45,949 nt of DNA from Tannerella sp. (lineage in GTDB: Bacteria > Bacteroidota > Bacteroidia > Bacteroidales > Tannerellaceae): positions 1 through 45,949 of the forward strand of contig JAITVY010000092.1 of assembly GCA_031285565.1 (NCBI GenBank). The letters run 5' to 3'. The notes beneath the pieces are model-generated. The model made no database searches. It was not told the DNA's origin and saw only the letters and a list, made by a program, of their open reading frames with translations. Positions within the stretch are counted from its first letter, which is position 1, and each line of letters opens with the position of its first letter. A program made the translations under genes and the position numbers. Of the stretch, positions 18,501-25,269 are shown one piece after another.

Positions 18501-19482
18501 TGTGGTTAACTATGAAGATGAGAAAATGCTGAATGATGATCCTTTACAGGATGGCATAAATCGTACTCGTGGTGCAGCGTCATTAAAATTAGTGCAATGT
18601 TATAAGTTTCCGGAATATAAGGAAGATATATTTTCTGCATTAGAAAAGATGGCTACCCATGCTGCTGTCAATACAAGAGCGGCAGCATTGTATCAATTGG
18701 CATATTTAAATCACTTAGATATAGACAGAAACCGTAATCTGTTTCTAACCCTGATGAGTGATTATCACCCTCTGTTGTTGAAAGGTCCGTTGCACAATCT
18801 TCATCCTTTGGTTTACCTGATACATCAGGACTTCTCAAAGCTTATTGATTTCTTTGCTAATGCCATTGCTATAGAACAATCACATGAAATGGTGAGTCAT
18901 ATATTATTTATCGCATGGCTGAATGATTATGAAAAAAGCAAGGAACTCTTAGATAAGGTTCTTGAAAAAAGCGATATTGCCCGAAGAACAGTTGTAAAAG
19001 CAGCGTTTGAGTCAATTGAGCACGGAAGTAAATGCGAAGACAAGTGTTGGGATATGCTTCATCATTTTTTAGATGAGGACAATGAAGAACTTGGAAAAGT
19101 GTACGAACATGGTTTCCTGAGGATAGATGAAATAGAATATTCTAAAAATTTAGAGGACTTCTTGGACAAGTATGCCCATTCCTCTATTGGAAAATACAGA
19201 GGCTATTACTTTTATACTCTTTTACTGAACTTATCAAAAGATATTCCCCAAAAATGTATAGAATGGGCATTACAATTTGAAGAACATGAAATGCCTGATA
19301 TTCAAGAACGGATGTTGCAAAATGAGCCTTTACAGGTTGTTATTCATTCTTATAACGCTATCAGAGAATATGATAAGAATAATCCCGCTCTCGAGATGGC
19401 TATGAATGCTTTTGATAGAATGCTGGCCGTTCCGGAATATAGGGGAAGTGCAAATGATGTATTACAAAAGATTGATGCATAA
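15577..19482 (+). CDS. STAND/NLR-like NTPase sensor with N-terminal signalling tag
   Basis: 1301 residues. The N-terminus carries NQYGEKSAYFEHADT (6-20), a tag shared with the C-termini of the next two proteins. The NTPase core has Walker A GNAGYGKS (90-97), Walker B FVLLIDQIDAL (154-164), a sensor-like IRIVISCRLYDLDYD (191-205) and a winged-helix motif HQSFFDYAYAR near 360. The remaining ~900 residues are helical repeats of TPR/HEAT character (for example NTRAAALYQLAYL), the usual ligand-sensing part. This is the architecture of bacterial NLR-like antiphage sensors (Avs/NACHT relatives). On activation it should oligomerise and nucleate the tag-bearing effectors. Its stop overlaps the TIR gene start (TAATG). 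Confidence 0.85.
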   Translation: MDKEVNQYGEKSAYFEHADTVNLIYNQVESSQLTIDDILQGFNSASVDLSSYKNKFGGEIHIERTETTDLYNWIVRGIEPNESPIAILTGNAGYGKSVILRDLFDKLQEEKIPVLGIKADRIVIHNLEELNKELELGDTIESIFKALSSNSQKFVLLIDQIDALSQSLSSDRSPLNTYHRLILKLSRISNIRIVISCRLYDLDYDPLLQEYKEAKTFKTSALSVEEVVKVLETLKMQVPSNAVKLKEFLGVPLHLQLFCKINSPEKFSETTTLQTLYDEIWQDFILQKPHSIRLDSIKLQKLVEEIAHQMYDSQQLVVSQKLFEGKYKKELDYLSSEEIITMPEHGKIQFIHQSFFDYAYARTFIEKGEVISDSLQAQHQGLFIRSRVKQVFTYLRELDSQRYIQEFEKVLFGNNRFHLKLLLINNLGFYSNPLIEEKRLIKEKLIKNDALFKLFIESAYTQEWFKFLVKDINIAAYFEKGDKEYIDIIYSLCWKMLKTNAEDTIDFLTKLNNINFENKSKFIGNLLSSVPKDKVNLSFSLFEQLKSTWDTHNFYHYLKTAIQNYPDFVIQELREQVIDNLPHIDMTNKSDYIPGDYNSWQVYKELFEKHRDKAAVFFIELTQQIAAFPRLSDQENQKDSLFTSWAYVFFVPFKGDHLYFHQKMYDMVLGYLDDLFGSDFEKAKAIILPLLKSDYGIVVNIPVYFMCKYPEQFKNESFEMLSTGRFYTTATDSLDYNIKELLRASYPLFSQEEQQLINKVIMGLKPEWEKDVYGEKGVSQYGYTRIGRTAYQLISMIPDKLRKKYPEIDRFYKEKFRQYGELKNEAPQGVIMRSGETSMSKSAYEHMNDAQWKESFKKHISDRHLDWDVPTRTGHGRSFEDYVSLNPNKFIFLISDIIEDEEILPMYVIYGLQGLKKGNYNPQKTKELFVRFITKRFYNNRGLNKEVLRYSVWFIAYFIEESVVDQDIIDFLTELVVNYEDEKMLNDDPLQDGINRTRGAASLKLVQCYKFPEYKEDIFSALEKMATHAAVNTRAAALYQLAYLNHLDIDRNRNLFLTLMSDYHPLLLKGPLHNLHPLVYLIHQDFSKLIDFFANAIAIEQSHEMVSHILFIAWLNDYEKSKELLDKVLEKSDIARRTVVKAAFESIEHGSKCEDKCWDMLHHFLDEDNEELGKVYEHGFLRIDEIEYSKNLEDFLDKYAHSSIGKYRGYYFYTLLLNLSKDIPQKCIEWALQFEEHEMPDIQERMLQNEPLQVVIHSYNAIREYDKNNPALEMAMNAFDRMLAVPEYRGSANDVLQKIDA

Positions 19483-20807
19483 TGTATTCGTTATTTACAA
19501 ACGGTATACTTCCCCTCGACGACAACCAGGAAGATTCTTTAAAGCGGAATCTTGAGCTTATTATTTATGAACGAAGAAAAAATGTATTGTTAGTCAACAT
19601 GCCAAATATCAAAAGATATTTGGAAGTTACTTTCGATAAATACAATGATGAGTTTATTCTTGTTCACATTAATTTAACTCTCAATAACGAACGAGACGAC
19701 TGTATTGAGCAAATATCCAATTGTGCAAAGAAATTATTCCCGGAAAATGCAAACGCTCAGAACTTGTCTGACAGGTTATTTATAACTAATGCAAAAAGTT
19801 ATATACTCAAAGATGAGATCTTCTATTCGCTTTTCAAGGTATTATCCAAGGACAAACATCTTGTTTTAGTCATTGATAATTTTAATCGGAACGCAAACTA
19901 TATAAATGAAACAGATTATCAAAGATTAACAAAATTGCATGATGAAGAATGTAAAGGAAAAATTAGTTTTGTCGTTACTATAGAGAATGAGAATCAGGAC
20001 TTGTTAAAGAAAACCCCTGGAAGGCGAGCTTTCTTTGATACGTTCGATAATAGTGACAACCCTTTATCTCAATATTTGCCGCATAAAAATATTAGATACG
20101 AGACAAAAATGGATAAACCTGAAGTTTATATATCCTACGCATGGGGTGGAGAAAGTGAAACAGTTGTTGACGATATGTGTCAACAGTTACAAGCACATAG
20201 AGTAAAATATTATCGTGACAAAAAGGATATTGCATATAAAGATAACGTTAGAGAATTCGAAGAACGATTAGGCAAAGGAGATTATGTCATTTTAGTGGTA
20301 AGTGACAAGTTCTTGAAATCTAAAGATTGTATGTACGAACTTTTACAAATAAAAAATGCCGGGAATATTTATGACCGAATATTCCCAGTTGTTTTAGAAG
20401 ATGCCAAGATATATAATCCCATTGATAGAATAGATTATATAAAATATTGGGAAGACAAAGCACAAGAATTAGATGATAAAATAAAGACTATTAATTCCGC
20501 ATATCAAAGTGGCTTACGGGATGATATAGATAATTATACAGAAATCAAAAAGATTATTCCAGAAATTACAACAATATTAAGCAGGATGAATACTCTATCT
20601 CCTCAAGTTCATAAAAATAGTAATTATTCAGAACTACTTAAGGCTATAGAAAGACAACATGAGAAAGATTCCACATCAAGTTCTGAAAGAGAACTATTAT
20701 TAACTGATAAAACTAAATTATCAGAATTGAAACAAAGAGATGTATCTCAATATGGTAATAAATCAATTTACATAGAAAATAATAATGGCGATATTACAAT
20801 AAATTAG
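19482..20807 (+). CDS. TIR-domain effector with degenerate NTPase-like N-terminus and C-terminal tag
   Basis: 441 residues. A TIR domain spans about 213-365: PEVYISYAWGG (213-223), then YYRDKKDI, YVILVVSDKFLKS and CMYELLQI (283-290), with E286 as the likely catalytic Glu for NAD+ cleavage. Residues 1-200 resemble an NTPase domain with a Walker B-like LVLVIDNFNR (127-136) but no Walker A. The last ~20 residues (QYGNKSIYIENNNGDITIN) repeat the tag of the neighbouring proteins, and a Ser/Thr/Glu-rich linker precedes them. The expected role is an NAD+-depleting effector recruited to the oligomerised NTPase through the tags. One base overlaps the NTPase stop; the next gene follows by 2 bp. Confidence 0.85.
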   Translation: MYSLFTNGILPLDDNQEDSLKRNLELIIYERRKNVLLVNMPNIKRYLEVTFDKYNDEFILVHINLTLNNERDDCIEQISNCAKKLFPENANAQNLSDRLFITNAKSYILKDEIFYSLFKVLSKDKHLVLVIDNFNRNANYINETDYQRLTKLHDEECKGKISFVVTIENENQDLLKKTPGRRAFFDTFDNSDNPLSQYLPHKNIRYETKMDKPEVYISYAWGGESETVVDDMCQQLQAHRVKYYRDKKDIAYKDNVREFEERLGKGDYVILVVSDKFLKSKDCMYELLQIKNAGNIYDRIFPVVLEDAKIYNPIDRIDYIKYWEDKAQELDDKIKTINSAYQSGLRDDIDNYTEIKKIIPEITTILSRMNTLSPQVHKNSNYSELLKAIERQHEKDSTSSSERELLLTDKTKLSELKQRDVSQYGNKSIYIENNNGDITIN

Positions 20808-20809
20808 TT

Positions 20810-21016
20810 ATGGACCATATCAAATGGATTTTTAGTGGAATAGGTGTATTATTCCTTTCGCTTTTAATTGGATTTATAGTTAAACACCGACAAAATAAAA
20901 AAGATAAAAAAACGTCGGAAGAGAGTGAGACCAAGCAGATTCGACGAAAAGTCAATCAATATGGAGATAAGTCTATCTATGTTGAGAAAAATGAAGGAGA
21001 TATTACAATAGACTAG
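20810..21016 (+). CDS. Small single-pass membrane protein with C-terminal signalling tag
   Basis: 68 residues. One membrane helix (about residues 5-25, IKWIFSGIGVLFLSLLIGFI), a very basic juxtamembrane stretch (KHRQNKKDKK), then the tag NQYGDKSIYVEKNEGDITI (49-67), nearly identical to that ending the TIR protein. There is no other domain. It lies 2 bp after the TIR gene. It may be a second, membrane-damaging effector, or an anchor bringing the complex to the membrane; both are inference. It is easily missed because of its size, but the tag makes it a firm member of the module. Confidence 0.8.
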   Translation: MDHIKWIFSGIGVLFLSLLIGFIVKHRQNKKDKKTSEESETKQIRRKVNQYGDKSIYVEKNEGDITID

Positions 21017-21170
21017 GTAAAATATATCTTATTTTGCAAATTATTTATGGTTTAAAACGTGTTTTTCCCGTATTATTTCTACCTTCTCTCTATCACTTAA
21101 TGAGGAAGTATTCTCTTAAAATATACTCTAACAATAGAGTGAGTAACAAGTGAGTAGAATAAAATTATGG

Positions 21171-21234
21171 TGACTAAATTGTTGACTACATACGGGTTAG
21201 ATAGGATAAGTAAAATCCGTCAACGCCCACCATC
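21171..21234 (+). repeat. Module-boundary repeat, copy 3
   Basis: The core AATCCGTCAACGCCCAC (21214-21230), followed by CATC, is identical over 17 bases to 15141-15157 in copy 2 (21 positions with one mismatch). A looser left box (TGACTAAATTGTTGACT, from 21171) resembles the left boxes of copies 1 and 2, but it is closer to the core (43 rather than 74 bp). Copies 2 and 3 lie 6073 bp apart and enclose the NTPase-TIR-membrane module. Confidence 0.65.
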
Positions 21235-21241
21235 TAAAATC

Positions 21242-21272
21242 AAGCACTTACAGAAATGTAGGTGCTTTTTTT
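21242..21272 (+). terminator. Rho-independent terminator after repeat copy 3
   Basis: Arms AAGCACTTACA (21242-21252) and TGTAGGTGCTT (21257-21267) form an 11-bp stem with one wobble, capped by a GAAA tetraloop and followed by a T run to 21272. It is well placed to end the NTPase-TIR-membrane transcript. The remaining 21273-21541 has no gene that I recognise. Confidence 0.8.
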
Positions 21273-21541
21273 ATTGCCCTTTTTGGTGGTATTTGTTGCT
21301 TTTTTGCTACTTTCGCAAACATGGTGTAGACATCATTTCTACATTACGTAGAAAAAAATAATAGCAATTGATACAGCGTCTGTTTTTAATCAAATTAGGC
21401 TACCCAAATAAATTTTAAAGCAGGCTTAGTTGTTTTATTGGCAGAAGTCTATAGTGTTCTAAGATAACTTCAAAGATTAATTGGGGTAACAATAATGACT
21501 AAAAAAAGAAATTCCAAATCCGGAATAGTACTGCCGAATTT

Positions 21542-22537
21542 TTGGTATTTACAAGTCAATCGGGCGGAGATACCATTGAAGTAAGGGTACAAGATGAGAC
21601 TGTTTGGCTTACTCAAAAGTTGATTGCTTTATTGTTTGATGTAGACAGAAGTGTTATTACTAAACATTTGGCAAATATTTATCAGGAAGGAGAATTGATA
21701 AAAGAAGCAACCTGTGCAATTTTTGCACAAGTTCAAACCGAAAGTAACCGACAAGTTACCCGTGATGTCGAATTTTACAACCTTGATGTTATCATTTCAG
21801 TCGGTTATCGTGTGAATTCTCAAAGGGCAACGCAATTCCGCCAATGGGTGACATCCGTTTTGCGGGATTATGCTATTCGAGGCTATATTATCGACAAAAA
21901 ACGGATGGAAAACGGCTCATTTCTCAATGAAGATTATTTTGAACACCTACTTGCCGAAATCCGTGAAATCCGTTTGAGCGAACGCCGTTTTTACCAAAAG
22001 ATAACAGATATTTACGCTACAGCAATGGACTACAACAAAGATGCTGTAACCACAAAAGAATTCTTTGCCAAAGTCCAAAACAAACTGCATTATGCCGTTC
22101 ACGGTCATACTGCTGCCGAACTGATTATAACAAGGGCAAATGCCGAAAAAGAACACATGGGTTTAACTTCATGGGAAAAAAGCCCTGATGGTAAAATCGT
22201 AAAAACCGATGTTTCTATTGCTAAAAACTATCTGGCTGAAACCGAAATAGAATCATTGGGACGTATTGTCAACGCTTATTTGGATTTGGCTGAAGACCGG
22301 GCAAAAAGACACATCCCTATGACAATGGAAGATTGGGCGAAACGCTTTGATAGATTCTTAGAAGCTGACGACAGGGAAATATTGCACAACAGTGGAAAGT
22401 TTACCGTTCCAATGGCAAAAGATTTTGCTGAAAGCGAATTTGAAAAATATCGTATTGTTCAAGACCGTTTATTTGAATCCGACTTCGATAAAGAGGTAAT
22501 ACGTATCGGAGGGAAACGGAACAAACCGCAAGAATAG
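21542..22537 (+). CDS. rhuM: RhuM-family protein, 5' end probably frameshifted
   Basis: The body is a typical RhuM (virulence protein/DNA-binding) family member: TIEVRVQDETVWLTQKLIALLF, DVEFYNLDVIISVGYRV and RATQFRQW, then the C-terminal LSERRFYQKITDIYATAMDY and NKLHYAVHGHTAAELI. The frame has no ATG near its start; 21542 is a TTG. The coding-like sequence extends upstream (FQIRNSTAEFLVFTSQ) to an A7 tract at 21501-21507, just after an ATG (21495, MTKK) in another frame. A -1 shift at the A tract would join them. So the gene is translated from TTG, by slippage, or is a recent pseudogene. RhuM genes are frequent in defence islands and restriction loci; the function is poorly defined. Confidence 0.75.
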   Translation: MVFTSQSGGDTIEVRVQDETVWLTQKLIALLFDVDRSVITKHLANIYQEGELIKEATCAIFAQVQTESNRQVTRDVEFYNLDVIISVGYRVNSQRATQFRQWVTSVLRDYAIRGYIIDKKRMENGSFLNEDYFEHLLAEIREIRLSERRFYQKITDIYATAMDYNKDAVTTKEFFAKVQNKLHYAVHGHTAAELIITRANAEKEHMGLTSWEKSPDGKIVKTDVSIAKNYLAETEIESLGRIVNAYLDLAEDRAKRHIPMTMEDWAKRFDRFLEADDREILHNSGKFTVPMAKDFAESEFEKYRIVQDRLFESDFDKEVIRIGGKRNKPQE

Positions 22538-22688
22538 CACCAATTTTTTTCTTTTATATACCTGCAATTTGCATACAGGATTGGCATTCGACTCATCGTT
22601 ATGTAATCAATTTGAGCCTGTAGTTTCTTTGTATTATAATTCAATACGGAAAATAAACAAATATGTTTAGCTGTATTTGCTTATTTTG

Positions 22689-22696
22689 TATATTTG
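22689..22696 (+). promoter_or_regulatory. -7 promoter element of the HigA-like gene
   Basis: TATATTTG fits TAnnTTTG and lies 17 bp before the ATG at 22714. Because it is downstream of the in-frame ATG at 22663, it supports the shorter start. Confidence 0.55.
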
Positions 22697-22713
22697 TAGA
22701 AAAATGCGGCAAA

Positions 22714-23208
22714 ATGAAAAGTAGATTGGACATATTAAAAGGAATACATCCGGGAGTTTTAATTGGAAAGGAATTGAAAAAAAGAAAAATTCCCAGCGGA
22801 AGATTTGCGATTGCTATCAATGAGTATCCACAGACATTAAGTGCAATCATCAACGGCAGAAGATCCATAAATTTGCCGTTATCCCTTAAAATAGAAAAGG
22901 AACTTGGATATGATGAAGGATTTTTAATGACTTTGCAATTATATCACGATATAAAAATCCTGAAGCAGGAAGAATCGGCTAAACATAAGCCTGATTTGTC
23001 AAAATTCCGAAAGGTTATATTTTGGGATACTGATATTGAAAAAATTGATTGGACTAAAAATAAACGTGCTGTAATAGAACGTGTTTTTGAGCGGGGTAAT
23101 GAAATGGAACAAGAAGAAATTATCCGGTTTTATGGCCAGGAAGAAGTAGACCATTATCTAAAAGAATACAAAAATTATTTGGCACATACAGGCTATCATG
23201 ACAAATAA
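22714..23208 (+). CDS. HigA-like helix-turn-helix protein fused to a DUF6922-type domain
   Basis: 164 residues from ATG 22714. The first ~80 residues (ILKGIHPGVLIGKELKKRKI, then INEYPQTLSAIINGRRSINL) are an XRE/HigA antidote-type helix-turn-helix. The second part (KFRKVIFWDTDIEKIDWTKN, then VIERVFERGNEMEQEEIIRFYG) is the short domain I know as DUF6922. In Bacteroidetes this protein usually precedes an AbiEii nucleotidyltransferase and probably acts as antitoxin/regulator. Here no partner follows: 23209-23333 holds no credible gene. It is therefore an orphan antitoxin-like gene in this window. Confidence 0.75.
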   Translation: MKSRLDILKGIHPGVLIGKELKKRKIPSGRFAIAINEYPQTLSAIINGRRSINLPLSLKIEKELGYDEGFLMTLQLYHDIKILKQEESAKHKPDLSKFRKVIFWDTDIEKIDWTKNKRAVIERVFERGNEMEQEEIIRFYGQEEVDHYLKEYKNYLAHTGYHDK

Positions 23209-23333
23209 ATAAAATTTTTAACCATAAATTTGGATTGTAATCCAAGAAAATGCCAATATTTTTGGATTTGATTGAAGAGATGATCACCAACATTTTGCGG
23301 GCTATGGCAACACTTATTCACCGACAAAAATAT

Positions 23334-24161
23334 TTATTTTGAATTTACGCAAGTTTCATCTGGATTCTGAAGCATTTTAAGAATATTATCATATTGCTTA
23401 ATGTGTTCCTCCATCATTACTTTATACTCTGCGTATAATTTTTCTGTATTTGTATTGATCTTTTCTACGAAATTTTGAAGCCTTTCGATAGTTGTTATCA
23501 GAATACACAAGTTTTTGATACTTTCAGACCATTTGCATTGTTTATATGTATTAATTTGTTCAATAAAAGAATCTGATTTATGCGCATCAATTTTATTTCG
23601 AACCTGTTTTGCCTCATCTTTTTCTGTTATTTTCTTTGTGTCTTTCTTAATACTTTTCCATAATTCATCTATCTCTTCCTTTGTGACCAATTCTATTGGA
23701 TATTTACGCATATCTCGTGCGGTTCTTTTAAACAAATTATGTTCAAGTGCTTCGTATATTATTGTATACGAATGTTTGCACAGCATTATTCTTTCAGTAT
23801 CAGTTGTTGCTTGGAATAAGCTAATGCAAGTCATTATAGCATCCATCTGTAGTAGCGTTAAATAGCCTATCAAATCATTTATGTTTTTATGAATTTCCAA
23901 TATATCTATCCATCTTTCAATTGCATAATTATCGCAGTGCCCTTGTTTAATAGTAGCCTTGGTTTTATTAAGTTCACAATCAAAGTGCTCTGATAAGAAC
24001 TCGTACACACTACACTTTTTAGCAAAAGATTCAAGATAGGTACGTAAACTTTTTATTTGTTCCTCTGCTAGTTCTTTTGATAAATTATAAAAAACAGATT
24101 CGTCTGATTCTTGCAGTTTAAATATTTCATTTATTGAAGATTGAATATTTTCTATATGCAT
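23334..24161 (-). CDS. HEPN-like helical protein (possible RNase toxin)
   Basis: 275 residues, entirely helical in appearance. The segment KQVRNKIDAHKSDSF contains R188 and H194 (R-x5-H), which fits the R-x4-6-H catalytic motif of HEPN ribonucleases and resembles the AbiU2-type arrangement where the motif precedes a long helix. The C-terminus is a coiled coil ending near the stop. It stands alone on the minus strand between the orphan HigA-like gene and the FtsK remnant, with no obvious antitoxin in the same direction. If functional it would cleave RNA on activation. The overall family is not recognised; the call rests on one motif and context. Confidence 0.5.
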   Translation of the reverse strand: MHIENIQSSINEIFKLQESDESVFYNLSKELAEEQIKSLRTYLESFAKKCSVYEFLSEHFDCELNKTKATIKQGHCDNYAIERWIDILEIHKNINDLIGYLTLLQMDAIMTCISLFQATTDTERIMLCKHSYTIIYEALEHNLFKRTARDMRKYPIELVTKEEIDELWKSIKKDTKKITEKDEAKQVRNKIDAHKSDSFIEQINTYKQCKWSESIKNLCILITTIERLQNFVEKINTNTEKLYAEYKVMMEEHIKQYDNILKMLQNPDETCVNSK

Positions 24162-24377
24162 TATGGAGAAATATTAAGAGTTTCTTAACTTTAAATATAA
24201 ATAACAGATTCCTTTTTAAAGGATTGTATTACATATTTTTTACTACACCATTTGGTTCAATATTACCAATCAATAAACACCAATATGGATTATATTATTA
24301 TTTTATTGCGATTCATCAAATCGTAATTGAGGTATCAGTCGTAAATATAGCCATTTACAACGAATTACCGGCTATGG

Positions 24378-25076
24378 TTGCAGAAATTTATACTTCAATC
24401 CATCCCTTACATAGTTGTTATTGATGAATTTGCAGGCTTTGCGATTTTTGATGACAATCGACTTTCTGTATTGTTAAATCAATTAGCGAGTAAAGTGCAT
24501 ACCATTGGAATACACCTGATTATTTCCACTCAATGTCCTTCTTCAAAAATAATTACAGGGTCAATAAAAGCTAATTTCCCTGCTCGTCTGGCATTTAAGG
24601 TTGCTTCATCAACGGACTCCCGCATTATTTTAGATATATCCGGAGCCGAACAGTTGGCAGGACCAGGAGATGCCTTGTTTTCATACGGAGGAAAAACAAC
24701 CCGGATCCAGATTGCCTATGCTGGAACAAGAGATATAGAAAAAATTGCATCATTTATAGGACAACAACAAAGTTATTTATCTACTTATTGTCTTCCCGAA
24801 TATGTGGAAACTTATGACTACGATTTTCCACCTTCTGTTGATTTATCAGATAAAAACCCACTATTCGACGAAGCAGCCCGCCTCATTGTAATTCATAAGC
24901 TGGGTTCCACATCTCTTATTCAGAGAAAATTTTCCATAGGATATAGTCGTGCTGGGAAAATAATGGATCAATTGGAAGCTGCAGGGATCGTTGGACCAAT
25001 TTTGGGAAGTTCGGTTCGGAAAGTTTATATTCAGGACGAATATCAATTAGAGGAATTTTTGAACTCATTGGGATAG
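24378..25076 (+). pseudogene. FtsK/SpoIIIE-type DNA translocase, C-terminal fragment
   Basis: The frame starts abruptly with Walker B (PYIVVIDEFAGFA) and continues as typical FtsK: GIHLIISTQCPSSKIITGSI, KANFPARLAFKVASSTDSR, SGAEQLAGPGDALF. It ends with the winged-helix gamma domain (LIVIHKLGSTSLIQRKFSIG, then GKIMDQLEAAGIVGP). Walker A and the whole N-terminal membrane part are missing. Upstream (24310-24377) a different frame reads VNIAIYNELP, resembling the FtsK sequence that normally precedes Walker B, which suggests a frameshift as well as truncation. It cannot pump DNA. It is probably a leftover of a mobile-element or duplicated ftsK brought in by recombination. Confidence 0.75.
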
Positions 25077-25163
25077 TTGCATATAAGTATTCAACTCATC
25101 CACTAGTTCTTTTGATTCCAGTCGTATAATAGTGTCGTCCAAATTTCCAAAATCAAAGAGGCT
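25065..25163 (-). pseudogene. Short unidentified C-terminal coding remnant
   Basis: On the minus strand the reading frame SLFDFGNLDDTIIRLESKEL...VDELNTYMQLSQ runs to a stop at 25065, directly after and out of frame with the truncated AbiEii start. It looks protein-like but I cannot assign it. It overlaps the end of the FtsK fragment on the other strand. Confidence 0.35.
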
Positions 25164-25269
25164 AATGTTTCAATATATCACAAAGCCGGAACACTTTTTC
25201 CAGGTTATCTCGGATAAAATCAGTGCCGGAGGCTATTCTCTCCAAATTTTTTTTATTGTAATTATACAT
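25162..25269 (-). pseudogene. AbiEii-like toxin, N-terminal stub
   Basis: An ATG at 25269 overlaps the AbiEi stop by 8 nt. The peptide MYNYNKKNLERIASGTDFIR and LEKVFRLCDILKH that follows matches the start of AbiEii proteins before the GGT motif, but a stop occurs after 35 codons and the catalytic region is gone. This is the deleted partner of the AbiEi gene at 25262-26029. Confidence 0.6.

Noticed and set aside
21167..21361. 64-residue plus-strand open frame
   Set aside because: It runs through repeat copy 3 and the terminator hairpin; low-complexity Cys/Phe-rich end. The repeat explains its apparent similarity to the sequence near 15060.
24134..24424. 96-residue plus-strand open frame
   Set aside because: It starts inside the HEPN-like gene on the other strand, has odd composition and no family resemblance; its last part (VNIAIYNELP) is better explained as a frameshifted piece of the FtsK remnant.
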